A stretch of DNA of 64,000 nt from Leptobacterium flavescens (GTDB lineage Bacteria; Bacteroidota; Bacteroidia; Flavobacteriales; Flavobacteriaceae). The notes under the pieces were generated by a model, which was not told the DNA's origin, ran no database searches, and saw nothing but the letters and a program-made list of their open reading frames with translations. The stretch is from NCBI RefSeq assembly GCF_010671605.1, contig NZ_JAABOO010000001.1:1426001-1490000 (forward strand). Direction: 5' to 3'. Of this stretch, positions 43,793 to 52,866 are shown piece by piece (position 1 is the stretch's first letter; each line of letters begins with the position of its first letter). The translations under genes were made by a program, and so were the position numbers.

Positions 43793-44698
43793 TTACCGGC
43801 TGGTTATTGCTATGTTCTCAAGTTGCTTATCCCTGAACTGTTGCGGAGAGAGTCCCTGGTGTTTTTTAAAAAAACGGGAGAAATAGGCCGGATCTTCGAA
43901 TCCGAGGAGATAACTAATTTCTTTAATATTCAGGGTTTCATGATAAAGGTTTCTTTTTGCTTCGAGAACAATTCTATCCTGGATCAGGTTTCCGGCAGAT
44001 TTAGCTGCGAATTTCCGGGCTACTGAATTCAGATGCCTTCCGGAAGTGTTTAAATTCTCCGCATAGTGCTGAACCGCATGTTTTGTTTTGTAGTTTTTTT
44101 CAATGTCCAGGATAAACTTTCGGTACAAAGCATATTGCGGGTCATTTTCAACCAGAACATTTCCTTGTTTTTGTCGTTTTAACCTATTAATATGGGTTAC
44201 CAGGATTTTGAGATAGGAAGTAAAAATGTTTTCAGCATCAAGATCGGCCTGTCTGAACTCCTGAAGCATCTTCTGAAATATATCTTCAAAAATTGGAGAA
44301 AGATGTTCCGGGATCGGGATAACCGGACAGGATGTTGAAGTATCAAAAAGACAGGTATCCAGAATATAGTTGTAAAAATTTTTTTCTTCCTTGAACAGGG
44401 CGGGAAGAAACTTTACTACATAGCCTTCTGCTGTCCGGTCCTGTTTGATCTTATGGATCTGGCCAGGACTCAGTATAAAAAGTACGGAGCCTTCATAAGG
44501 GTGATCAAAAAGATCTATCTCGTGTACACCTTCACCGTTCTGCAACCAGATAATCTCAAAAAAATCGTGCCTGTGATTCTCTGTAAACTCGGTTTTTGTA
44601 CAGGAGGTCTCATCAAAAGTTGCGATCTTAAAATTCTTTACATCCAGATCTTCGCAGAAATCGTCTATATAATATGTGGGAGTTTTTTCTTTTTTCAT
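43793..44698 (-). CDS. AraC-family transcriptional regulator
   Basis: 301 residues from the ATG at 44698 (the longer TTG start at 44707 is less likely). N-terminal cupin-like ligand-binding domain (about 15-150; HRHDFFEIIWLQNGEG, LSPGQIHKI) and a C-terminal double HTH (about 200-290) with the typical second HTH NIKEISYLLGFEDPAYFSRFFKKHQGLSP split across it. It probably senses a small molecule and controls the downstream tautomerase-SDR-NTF2 genes, a common arrangement. Confidence 0.92.
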   Translation of the reverse strand: MKKEKTPTYYIDDFCEDLDVKNFKIATFDETSCTKTEFTENHRHDFFEIIWLQNGEGVHEIDLFDHPYEGSVLFILSPGQIHKIKQDRTAEGYVVKFLPALFKEEKNFYNYILDTCLFDTSTSCPVIPIPEHLSPIFEDIFQKMLQEFRQADLDAENIFTSYLKILVTHINRLKRQKQGNVLVENDPQYALYRKFILDIEKNYKTKHAVQHYAENLNTSGRHLNSVARKFAAKSAGNLIQDRIVLEAKRNLYHETLNIKEISYLLGFEDPAYFSRFFKKHQGLSPQQFRDKQLENIAITSR

Positions 44699-44766
44699 AA
44701 GCTTCAAGCTTTTACAAAATTATAAAAAAAGAAAGTAGCTTGTCCTCCGCGATCCAGGAGAGATAC

Positions 44767-46293
44767 CTAGTCGACAATTCCCGAAAACTTCTGCCCGATA
44801 CGCACCCTGAGTTTTCTCATATAATCTTCCTCAAGCCAGTTGCGGTAGTTTTTGGTATTGTTCATTATGCAGTAAGAATACAGACGTACCCTGTATATGA
44901 CATCATCTTTAAGCTCTTTGGCAAGTATACGTGCATCAAAAACATCTTCACTGTTCTCCACACACAATTGTGCATGTTGTTCTATAGAGCGTTCCAATGC
45001 TTTTTTGGAAGACATTCCTTTGGAAGTTACTTCCTTATAAACGGCTTTGATATCAAAATCGACAGATTCTGATTTTCTGAATTTTGCCCTTAGCTCGGCC
45101 GGCATTTCATACACAAAATTCCTTTCGATCTCTTCATCGGTACGGATGTTCTCCAGGAAATAATCCGGATGATAAAAGATCTCCTGCCAGTCTATAGGTG
45201 AATCCCATAGTCCGAACCTGGCAATGTTATTTCCGAGATCGATGATCTTAAAGCTATCCTTACTTCCTATGATACGCGATCCTCTCCCGATCATCTGGAA
45301 ATACAAGGTAAGAGAGCGCGTTGCTCTGTTCAGGATAATGGTTTCTACCGAAGGTTCGTCAAAACCTGTGGTCAGGATACTTACCGAACTCAGTACGGCA
45401 TCCGGGGTTTCACGGAACCACTGCAGGATCTCCCTGCGTTCCTTGGCATTATGGGTGTTATCTAAATGCCGGATCTCATGCCCTGCTTCTTTAAATGTCT
45501 CATATACATAACGGGACGTATTGATCCCGTTGTTAAAAATAAGGGTCTTTGTTCCTTTGGCCTGATCTTCATAAGCTGCCAACAGCTTTTCCTGCATCAG
45601 GTCGTTGTTGTATAATTCTTCGGAAGACTTTACCGTATAATCTCCATTAATCCCCAGTTGAAGACTCTGCAGGCCTACATCATAACTGAACATCTTGGGT
45701 CTGGCCAGGAATCCTTTTTGGATAAGGGAAGAGATCTGCTCTCCCACAATAAGTTCCTGGTAATTGTCCTTCATCGGAAGTTTGATGTTCGAACTGAGCG
45801 GTGTTGCAGTCACCCCGAGGATAAAAGCCTTACTGAAATAGCTGAAGAGCTTTCGGAACGAATTGTAGTGGGCCTCATCAATGATCACCATTCCCACATC
45901 CTTCATTTCAAACTTGTTGTCCTGCAGACGATTATTCAGAGTTTCTACCATGGCTACAAAACACATGAATTCTGCCTGATCGGGAAGTTCCTTTACCTGG
46001 CTGTTGATGATCTTGTTGCGTACGCCAAAACCTGTAAGCATGCGCGAAGTCTGGCCGCACAGTTCTATGCGATGGGTAAGTACCACCACCTTTTTTCTGG
46101 TTTCCTGAATATATCTTCGTACAATTTCAGAGAAGATTACCGTCTTCCCTCCACCGGTGGGAAGCTGGTAGAGCAAATTATAGTCGCTGGGAGTTCTGCC
46201 AATGCATTTGAAAATGGCATCCAGGTCTTTCTCCTGATAGTCATACAGCTGTTTTTCTTCTATAATTTCTGCTCCTTCGGTAGGCCTATTCAT
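44767..46293 (-). CDS. DEAD/DEAH-box superfamily 2 helicase
   Basis: 508 residues from the ATG at 46293 (a TTG lies 15 bp upstream). Two RecA-like domains: Walker A LPTGGGKT (about 43-50), motif Ia VLTHRIELC, motif II DEAH (about 135-138), motif III VTATPLSS, and motif VI MIGRGSRI (about 335-342). A helical C-terminal tail of about 100 residues follows. It resembles the SSL2/type III restriction-like helicase group that acts on DNA repair or RNA. No restriction or modification partner adjoins, so it appears to be stand-alone. Confidence 0.88.
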   Translation of the reverse strand: MNRPTEGAEIIEEKQLYDYQEKDLDAIFKCIGRTPSDYNLLYQLPTGGGKTVIFSEIVRRYIQETRKKVVVLTHRIELCGQTSRMLTGFGVRNKIINSQVKELPDQAEFMCFVAMVETLNNRLQDNKFEMKDVGMVIIDEAHYNSFRKLFSYFSKAFILGVTATPLSSNIKLPMKDNYQELIVGEQISSLIQKGFLARPKMFSYDVGLQSLQLGINGDYTVKSSEELYNNDLMQEKLLAAYEDQAKGTKTLIFNNGINTSRYVYETFKEAGHEIRHLDNTHNAKERREILQWFRETPDAVLSSVSILTTGFDEPSVETIILNRATRSLTLYFQMIGRGSRIIGSKDSFKIIDLGNNIARFGLWDSPIDWQEIFYHPDYFLENIRTDEEIERNFVYEMPAELRAKFRKSESVDFDIKAVYKEVTSKGMSSKKALERSIEQHAQLCVENSEDVFDARILAKELKDDVIYRVRLYSYCIMNNTKNYRNWLEEDYMRKLRVRIGQKFSGIVD

Positions 46294-46497
46294 TGCGTTG
46301 AGTTCCAAACCGGTAAATCTACATACTTTTAATGCATTATCGTAATTTTTAATATGAATTTAGCTTTAAGGTTTAAAAATCGGATTAAATGAAGTCCGTT
46401 TTCCAAAAAAATTCAGGCTTCCCATACGATTTAACATCTGTAAGCCGTGCTGATAAAGTACATATATAAAAACACAAACCGGAAAAACAGCACAGTC

Positions 46498-47178
46498 ATG
46501 AAAATGAAGTCAAAAATTATCAGGATCATCAATGTATTTGAGACCGGAACTCCGGACGGGGAATACGATTCTATTGCCGTTTACAAAGACGGTCCGGTCA
46601 TTAAGGGTGAAAAGATATATCAGATCACCTATGGCCGCAGTCAGACGACCGAATTCGGGAATTTAAGACGGCTTATCGAACTGTACATAGAGCGAAACGG
46701 TATCTATGCAGACGAATTTAAAACTTATGTAAAGCGCATCGGAAAAACACCCTCTTTGCGCCATGACCCCGATTTTAAAGAACTCTTAAAACGGGCAGCC
46801 AGGCACGACGATATTATGAGGACCACCCAGGACGAATTCTTCGACATCTATTATTTTCAACCGGCTTATATCTGGTTTAACGGGCACGAATTTGAAACAT
46901 CACTTAGCTTACTGGTCATTTATGACAGTTTTATTCATTCGGGAGGTATTCTCGATTTTCTGAGGAAACGTTTTCCCGAACGTCCCCCGGTAAACGGTGG
47001 TGACGAGAAGAAATGGATAAGTCAGTATGTGCAGACCCGGCACGACTGGTTACGCACCCACCGGATCAAGGCCCTGCAAAAGACCATTTACAGGACACGT
47101 ACCTTTCTGGAACAGATAGAAAATAACAACTGGGATCTCTCCCAAACCGTAAACACCAATGGGGTAGCTGTTCCGTAA
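46498..47178 (+). CDS. GH46 chitosanase/endolysin-like protein, no signal peptide
   Basis: 226 residues from the ATG at 46498 (a GTG 51 bp upstream is possible). The N-terminal signature INVFETGTPDGEYDSIAVYKDG (split over about 11-32) resembles the GH46 catalytic region, with the acid Glu in FETG and the Asp in KDG. YGRSQTTEFGNLRRLI follows, as in chitosanases and phage-type lysozymes of this group. The family cleaves chitosan or peptidoglycan. Neither a signal peptide nor a TM helix is visible, so export would need another route, or the enzyme is released by lysis. Assignment by motif only. Confidence 0.55.
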   Translation: MKMKSKIIRIINVFETGTPDGEYDSIAVYKDGPVIKGEKIYQITYGRSQTTEFGNLRRLIELYIERNGIYADEFKTYVKRIGKTPSLRHDPDFKELLKRAARHDDIMRTTQDEFFDIYYFQPAYIWFNGHEFETSLSLLVIYDSFIHSGGILDFLRKRFPERPPVNGGDEKKWISQYVQTRHDWLRTHRIKALQKTIYRTRTFLEQIENNNWDLSQTVNTNGVAVP

Positions 47179-47187
47179 GCACAAAAA

Positions 47188-47296
47188 AACTGCCTGAAAA
47201 ATTTATCATTTAAATGCATTCCTATCCTGGCTTAGAGTATTATGAAGAACAGAAACACAAGGGCTGTATATAGAGAATGATACTTTTCAGACAGTT
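47188..47296. repeat. 109-bp element with 13-bp terminal inverted repeats
   Basis: AACTGCCTGAAAA (47188-47200) and TTTTCAGACAGTT (47284-47296) are inverted copies with one mismatch. With a 2-bp gap the similarity continues inward through TATCATT. The interior has no gene. It may be a small non-autonomous mobile element or a long-range hairpin between the GH46-like gene and the RiPP gene. No target duplication seen. Confidence 0.5.
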
Positions 47297-47329
47297 CTAC
47301 AAGCTAATAATCAATGCTTAACTGTGTTC

Positions 47330-47524
47330 CTAACAATCGCAGGAATTGATTTGTGTATCATAGATCTGGCAGTAGGGCTCTCCGTGACAAGCTGTGTAAA
47401 TACAGGTTTCACAGGTGTGTCCGCCAATGGTAGGGTAGTTAGTCCCTCCTTTTACTCTTTCCATATTTGCGATGGTGTCTTTAGAAAGCGATAATTTCTT
47501 GAAATTCGACTTCTTTTTTTTCAT
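47330..47524 (-). CDS. RiPP precursor peptide 2, double-glycine leader
   Basis: 64 residues. Leader MKKKKSNFKKLSLSKDTIAN then MERVKGG, with the same LxLxKxxI pattern and GG (26-27) as the peptide at 30969. Core of 37 residues with six Cys (38, 41, 46, 52, 62, 64), six Thr and one Ser, enough for thioether rings or disulfides. Bacteroidota class I lanthipeptide-like precursors look like this. No modification or export genes are nearby. The 320-bp region upstream (47525-47844) contains no gene and no clear promoter that I can identify. Confidence 0.72.
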   Translation of the reverse strand: MKKKKSNFKKLSLSKDTIANMERVKGGTNYPTIGGHTCETCIYTACHGEPYCQIYDTQINSCDC

Positions 47525-47844
47525 GATGTAAAGTTTGTTAATGGTTAATTTTTATACACCACAAGTTACTTAAAGTCGCAGTCCGATTAAAATTCCAGGT
47601 CTTGATTTTAATCTCTAAAAAACTGATTATTAAAGAATTAGAAACATTAGAAGAATGTGCATCAGCCAATAAGAAGCTGAAAATAAATCACTTACAAAAA
47701 ACAACAACTGTAAAGCACTGAACATCAACGCTTAGTGTTAATTTTTTGTAAATATGGCTTTTAATTCCATTCCGGCCATTTTAATCCTTTTTTAGCCGGA
47801 AAATCGAAAATAAACCCATCGTTGTTTTATGGTTTTAGATCATC

Positions 47845-49878
47845 CTATTTCCTGTATTTCTCAAACCAGGCCAGGGTATGAGCAATTTTTGAGATAAGGT
47901 TGCTGGGTCTGGCTGCAATTCCGTGAGAAGCTTCCGGGATCTCGACCAATACGGTTTCTTTCTTGCGAAGCTTCAAAGCATGATATAATTGTTTCGCTTC
48001 GCTGGGCGGAGTACGCAGATCGTTCATCCCTACCATGACCATAGTGGGAGTTTCTATATTTCCTACCAGGGAAAGGGGCGAAAACTTCCAGTAGGTCTCA
48101 AAATTCTCCCAGGGTTGTCCGGGATAACGGGAATTGGCATAACCAAAATAATTATCGGCTACCAGGGTCTTACTGATCCAGTTCATTACCGGTTTGGCAA
48201 CAACAGCAGCTTCAAAGCGGTTGTTCTTCCCTATCATCCAGGCAGTCATAATACCTCCGGCGCTTCCACCTGTAACATACAACTGATCTTCGTGTGCGAT
48301 CCCTTTTTTGATGAGGGCATCCACTCCATCCATCACATCGTTATAATCCTGGCCCGGATAGTTGTTGAACAGGAGATTTCCGAATTCCTCTCCATAACTG
48401 GTACTTCCCCTCGGGTTCGGGTAAAAAACAATATAACCTGCAGCGGCATACAGCTGCATCTCGGCAGAAAAACGGTCGCCGTAATTTAAGATCGGACCTC
48501 CGTGGTTCTCTACCATCATCGGATATTTTTTATTAGCGTCATAGTTAGGCGGATATACGATCCATCCCTGAATATCGCGTCCGTCGTAGGTAGATTTATA
48601 CCATATCTCCTCTGTTTTTCCAAGAGTTCGGTACTCCAAAAGAGCTTTGTTCAGATCGGTAATAAGTTGAGGGTTTTTACTTTTAGGTCTCAGCACGGCC
48701 AGTTCTGCCGGGTATTCAGGCCTTGAGTAACAGTAGGCAATACTTCCGTCTCCGGAGGTAGTGAACGACCCTCCTGCATAAGGACGGCCTATTGAGGTTC
48801 CTCCCATATTATCGGCCAGTTTGTTTATTTTTCCTCTCAGGTCTATACGGGCAATTTTACTGTTCCCTTTATCGTCATAACTAAAATAAAGGCCGCTGCT
48901 TTTGGCATCCCACCGGATCCCGGAAACACTTCGGTCCAGTTCTCCCGACAGTAGTCTTTTGTTACTTCCGTCGATATTCATGATCTGTAACTGGCGTAAC
49001 TGATAGGTCTGTACTTTATCTTCATAACCGATATAGGCAATGTATTTTCCATCCGGTGATACTACGGGATTGGTATCGGGACCATTGCGGTCTGTCAGGG
49101 CATTTATCACTCCGGTCTGTGTATCTACCGAATAGATCTCACTATTCCTGAAGTCGTATTCATAATCTTCATTCCTGTTGGCCGAGAAATAGATCTTTTG
49201 TCCGTTCGGATGCCAGGACAGGCTTCCTCCGTGGTTAAAATCGCCGCTGGTAAGCTGACGTGGTGCTCCCCCATCCGCGGGGATCACAAAAATATGGTTA
49301 AAGCCGGGAGCAATATATCCTCTGCCATCGGCCTCATGATAGAGGCGGTCTGTTATACGCGGACTTCCCGCCCATTTGGCTCCTTTTGGTTTTTTAGGCA
49401 GTTTTACCAGGACAGGGGCAGCTTTTGCAATATTCATACTAAATGCAATTTGCTTCCCGTCCGGGGACCAGCTTATAGATGACGGCGATTTTTCCAACTG
49501 GGATATACGGGCCAGTTTTCCGCTACCCACCCAATAAATATAGATCTCCGAACCTTCATCCGTACTGCTTACAAAGGCAATACGATCTCCGCTAGGCGAC
49601 CATCGGGCCGAGGATTCGTTCACTTCCCTGGAGGTGAGTTTCTGATGCCTGCTTCCGTCAGAATTGACGATCCACAGGTTTCCGACTGCTCTGTCTTTAA
49701 GGATATCGAAACCCATCCTTCTGTAAACGATCTGATTTCCGTTGGGAGATATCTGAGGATCCGAAACATATTCCAGTTCAAAAACATCCAGATAAGAAAA
49801 GGCGGGTTTATCGGTTTGTGCCAGGGCGATGGAAATAATCGACATAAAGGCAAGAAGAAAACTATATTTTTTATACAT
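47845..49878 (-). CDS. S9-family prolyl oligopeptidase-like peptidase
   Basis: 677 residues with a signal peptide (KKYSFLLAFMSIISIALAQ). N-terminal beta-propeller of PD40/WD40-like repeats (about 30-400; SPNGNQIVYRR, SPSGDRIAFVS, SPDGKYIAYIG) and a C-terminal alpha/beta-hydrolase. The catalytic triad is Ser539 in GGSAGG, Asp620 in GMNDLRTPP and His652 in EASHGI. It cleaves oligopeptides, often after Pro or acting as an acylaminoacyl peptidase, in the periplasm. Monocistronic. Confidence 0.94.
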   Translation of the reverse strand: MYKKYSFLLAFMSIISIALAQTDKPAFSYLDVFELEYVSDPQISPNGNQIVYRRMGFDILKDRAVGNLWIVNSDGSRHQKLTSREVNESSARWSPSGDRIAFVSSTDEGSEIYIYWVGSGKLARISQLEKSPSSISWSPDGKQIAFSMNIAKAAPVLVKLPKKPKGAKWAGSPRITDRLYHEADGRGYIAPGFNHIFVIPADGGAPRQLTSGDFNHGGSLSWHPNGQKIYFSANRNEDYEYDFRNSEIYSVDTQTGVINALTDRNGPDTNPVVSPDGKYIAYIGYEDKVQTYQLRQLQIMNIDGSNKRLLSGELDRSVSGIRWDAKSSGLYFSYDDKGNSKIARIDLRGKINKLADNMGGTSIGRPYAGGSFTTSGDGSIAYCYSRPEYPAELAVLRPKSKNPQLITDLNKALLEYRTLGKTEEIWYKSTYDGRDIQGWIVYPPNYDANKKYPMMVENHGGPILNYGDRFSAEMQLYAAAGYIVFYPNPRGSTSYGEEFGNLLFNNYPGQDYNDVMDGVDALIKKGIAHEDQLYVTGGSAGGIMTAWMIGKNNRFEAAVVAKPVMNWISKTLVADNYFGYANSRYPGQPWENFETYWKFSPLSLVGNIETPTMVMVGMNDLRTPPSEAKQLYHALKLRKKETVLVEIPEASHGIAARPSNLISKIAHTLAWFEKYRK

Positions 49879-49957
49879 GACAATGGCTTTTAAAAAGGGT
49901 TCTAAACTTACTGATTATGAAGGAGGAAAGCAAGGAAGTATTTCTTAAAACTCTCTC

Positions 49958-50428
49958 TTAAAATCCGAATACAACAGCTGTCAGAAAGCTGGAGGCAATA
50001 CCCAGGGGGATGCCTTTAAAAAAACCGATAAGATGCGGTCTTAGTTTACGATAATAGTCGGTATCCGGTAGTTTCAGAAAGGCAGGGTGCCATACTACAA
50101 TGATCAGGTAATCCAGAACAATAAGATCGAATAAATGCACGGTAAAAAAGATCCCGAAGGAGTTGAGCCACAGGGTCCAGAGCCCCGGATCCTGCCCCAA
50201 GTGGTTTATCAATCGAACATTTCCGAAATGCATGATCCCGAACAGAAAGGCGATAAAAATGCTAAAGGCCAGAACAGATTTCCAGTTAAGTTTGCCGGTA
50301 AAATTCCCTTCCCGGTCCCTCACGGCTTTTGCCATCCCCGAATAGGAGAAAAACAGGATCCACAACATAAATATCAGGCAGCCTATCCCTCCGACAGTAA
50401 GGATGTTATATGTGAGTTGAGTTGCCAT
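49958..50428 (-). CDS. Integral membrane protein of the metal importer operon, unknown
   Basis: 156 residues with about four membrane segments (about 10-30, 50-67, 85-108, 130-152). A conserved-looking charged stretch (KAVRDREGNFTGKLNWKS) lies between the first two and a His/Trp-containing loop (VVWHPAFLKLPDTDYYRKLRP) before the last. I do not recognise the family. It begins 11 bp after the stop of a metal ABC permease on the same strand, so it is probably co-transcribed and may assist the importer. Confidence 0.7.
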   Translation of the reverse strand: MATQLTYNILTVGGIGCLIFMLWILFFSYSGMAKAVRDREGNFTGKLNWKSVLAFSIFIAFLFGIMHFGNVRLINHLGQDPGLWTLWLNSFGIFFTVHLFDLIVLDYLIIVVWHPAFLKLPDTDYYRKLRPHLIGFFKGIPLGIASSFLTAVVFGF

Positions 50429-50438
50429 TGCATGTTTA

Positions 50439-51599
50439 TTATCCTCTAAACAGGAAGAAACGGTCTTTCATTTCCTCTATAGCCGCATTCTTGTTGGTAA
50501 TGATATAATCTATCGCCTCCGAAGTAAAGCTCTTTCCTTTTTTGGTTAGGGAGATGATATCATCCTCAATGGTGATCATATTATTTTTAAGCGCCAGGTC
50601 CAATACCGATTTGGAACGCACTTTCTGCCAGTTGATGTGTTCATTCAGGTGATTTACATGCCGTTCCGATTCTTCCTCGTGATTCTGAAGGTGAAGCAGG
50701 AAGGTAAGCAAATGCACTTCCACCCTTTGCCGCTTTTGCCTGTAAAGAACCGAAATAAGTCCTTTTCCGGGTGCAAAGAGGTATACCAGTAAAAACAGAA
50801 CACCCAATACGGAAGTCATAGACCCTGCAATGGAGGCATCCAGCCAGTGTGCTACCCAATAGCCTGCTATGGCCCCGATCACTCCGAAAATTACCGAGAG
50901 GATCAGCATTTTTTTAAGGTCTGTTGTGAGCAGATAAGCCATGGCCGGAGGTGCGATCATCAGGGCTACTACCAGAATAGCTCCTACAGCATCAAAAGCA
51001 CCCACCGTAGTTACCGAAGCGGTAGCCATCAGGCCGTAATGCATGATAACGGGTGAAAAGCCCAATGTGGCTGCCAGGCCTTTATCGAATGTGCTTAGTT
51101 TTAATTCTTTAAAAAAGGTGATCAGTAGAGCAACGGTGATGAGAAGGATACAACCTATCACCCAAAGTGATTTGGGTCCGAGGTCCGTTCCATTTACTTC
51201 CAGTCGGTCAAAAGGAGCAAAGGCCAGTTCCCCCAACAGTACGGCATCTACATCCAGGTGTACATCATTGGCATTCTTCGCGATCATGATCACCCCTATA
51301 CTAAAAAGGGCCGGGAACACCAGGCCAATAGCCGTATCTTCCTTGACCAGGCCGGTTTTCTGAATAAACTCTACCAGAAAAACGGTAATGATCCCAGTAA
51401 CTGCCGCCAATAATATCAGCCAGGGCGAATTGAGATCATGGGTCAGAAAGAAGCCTGCTACAATTCCGGGAAGGATAGAATGACTGATGGCATCGCTGAT
51501 CATAGCCATTTTTCTCAGCACCAGAAAAGTCCCGGGAATAGCACATGCTATAGCCACCAGGCTTGCTATTAACTGTATTTCTATCTGAGCACTAGTCAT
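50439..51599 (-). CDS. Metal ABC permease with C-terminal winged-helix tail
   Basis: 386 residues. Residues about 1-280 form the eight-or-more-TM ABC-3 (ZnuB/MntB/TroC-D) permease, with DAISHSILPGIVAGF and FDAVGAILVVALMIAPPAMAYLLT. The remaining about 100 residues are soluble and helical and end in a wing-like ALKNNMITIEDDIISLTKKG, as in DtxR/MarR winged helices. ABC-3 permeases are normally about 270-300 residues, so this is a fusion. It overlaps the preceding permease gene by 8 bp. Two permeases allow a heterodimeric channel. Confidence 0.9.
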   Translation of the reverse strand: MTSAQIEIQLIASLVAIACAIPGTFLVLRKMAMISDAISHSILPGIVAGFFLTHDLNSPWLILLAAVTGIITVFLVEFIQKTGLVKEDTAIGLVFPALFSIGVIMIAKNANDVHLDVDAVLLGELAFAPFDRLEVNGTDLGPKSLWVIGCILLITVALLITFFKELKLSTFDKGLAATLGFSPVIMHYGLMATASVTTVGAFDAVGAILVVALMIAPPAMAYLLTTDLKKMLILSVIFGVIGAIAGYWVAHWLDASIAGSMTSVLGVLFLLVYLFAPGKGLISVLYRQKRQRVEVHLLTFLLHLQNHEEESERHVNHLNEHINWQKVRSKSVLDLALKNNMITIEDDIISLTKKGKSFTSEAIDYIITNKNAAIEEMKDRFFLFRG

Positions 51600-52719
51600 C
51601 TGTTTCTTCCTGTTGGTTATATAAATTAGTGGCTTTCTTATAGCCTTTCTTAGTGAGGGACCACATAGATCCGCTAACGGTTATATATTCTCTGTTCTCC
51701 AGTTTTTTCAACGATCTCTTTGTATACCCCTGAAAGTTATTCAGGATCTTTACCGCATGCGGATGGGAAATATCTTCGTGGTTCTTGGCTATGTTGAACA
51801 TAAAAGCCAGGGTCTTGTGAAGCTGCAGGTCATTACGGTTCTTCCAGTAACGGATCTCCCTGAATAACAAACCTCTCCCGGGTGAAAATATAAAGGATAA
51901 CACCACAAAAGCTGCCGCTATCAGGACAATTACCGGTCCGGTCGACAAGTTATTGGAGCTGGCACTTACTGCAGTTCCGAGTACTCCGGAAAACGCTCCG
52001 AAAATAGCGGCCAGAAAGATCATCGTCCCAAGGCTGTTGGTCCATTGCCTCGCCGCAGCTGCAGGCGCCAGCAGCATGGCACTCATTAATACCACACCTA
52101 CGGTTTGCAGCCCGATAACGATGGCCACAACAATAAAAGAGGTGATAAGTATATCCAGAAAACGCGTATTAAAGCCTAAAGACTTTGTATAATCGATATC
52201 GAAAAGGAGTATCTTGAATTCTTTCCAGAAGGTGAGTAGTACGATCAGGCTAATCCCGGTAATAATACACATCAGCCATACATCACTCTCCACCAGGGTG
52301 GCTGCCTGCCCGAAAAGGTATTTGTCCAGCCCGGCCTGATTGGCATTGGGCATCTTCTGAATAAAGGTTAGCAGTAACATCCCGAAACCAAAAAACAGGG
52401 AAAGGATAAGTCCCAGGGCCGTATCTGATTTCAGATGTGTTTTTTTAACGATCCCCCGTATCCAGAAGGTACCGATCAATCCGCTGATAAGGGCTCCGAT
52501 AAGAAGGGTATTACTGTTCTTGGCTCCGCTTATCAGGAAGGCTATGGCAATTCCGGGTAATGCTGCATGAGAAATGGCATCTCCCAGAAGACTTTGCTTT
52601 CTCAGAACGGCAAAACTCCCCAGCATTCCGCAAATAGCACCCAGTACCGCTGTTCCCAGGGTAATGGTTCTAAGGGTGTAGTCGCTAAAGACCAGAGAAA
52701 AATATTCTTCTAAAGACAT
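51592..52719 (-). CDS. Metal ABC permease with C-terminal winged-helix tail
   Basis: 375 residues. ABC-3 permease core to about residue 280 (SLLGDAISHAALPGIAIAFL; VGVVLMSAMLLAPAAAARQW). A soluble tail of about 95 residues follows, with NFQGYTKRSLKKLENREYI and a wing-like SGSMWSLTKKGYKKA, consistent with a winged-helix fold. Paralogue of the downstream permease, both extended in the same way. Chlamydial YtgC is a known permease-DtxR fusion. The tail here lacks the DtxR metal-binding domain, as far as I can see. Upstream lies a 147-bp gap with intergenic repeats. Confidence 0.9.
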   Translation of the reverse strand: MSLEEYFSLVFSDYTLRTITLGTAVLGAICGMLGSFAVLRKQSLLGDAISHAALPGIAIAFLISGAKNSNTLLIGALISGLIGTFWIRGIVKKTHLKSDTALGLILSLFFGFGMLLLTFIQKMPNANQAGLDKYLFGQAATLVESDVWLMCIITGISLIVLLTFWKEFKILLFDIDYTKSLGFNTRFLDILITSFIVVAIVIGLQTVGVVLMSAMLLAPAAAARQWTNSLGTMIFLAAIFGAFSGVLGTAVSASSNNLSTGPVIVLIAAAFVVLSFIFSPGRGLLFREIRYWKNRNDLQLHKTLAFMFNIAKNHEDISHPHAVKILNNFQGYTKRSLKKLENREYITVSGSMWSLTKKGYKKATNLYNQQEETDD

Positions 52720-52763
52720 TTTATATGCTTATATAAATTCCAGTTTTCAAATTTAGACTTCTC

Positions 52764-52863
52764 GATGAGCCTGTATCGAGCGTAGTCGAGATACTCGAAC
52801 CTACCTGCCGGCAGGCAGGGTGACATATCTCTCTATACTCCGAAGCTTCAGCGAAGGAGTACT
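52764..52863. repeat. Composite intergenic repeat inside the metal operon
   Basis: Three palindromic modules in 100 bp: GTATCGAGCGTAGTCGAGATAC-like (about 52772-52793, imperfect), CCTGCCGGCAGG with a following CAGG (about 52804-52819), and an ACTCCGAAG ... AGGAGT hairpin near 52837-52861. Modules of this type recur between genes in many flavobacterial genomes. They separate the ATPase gene from the first permease gene and could tune mRNA processing. Confidence 0.6.
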
Positions 52864-52866
52864 AAA

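Noticed and set aside
52764-52863. Hairpins between metal ATPase and permease genes as a terminator
   Set aside because: The modules lack a T-run and belong to a repeated intergenic family; the flanking genes encode parts of one transporter on the same strand.
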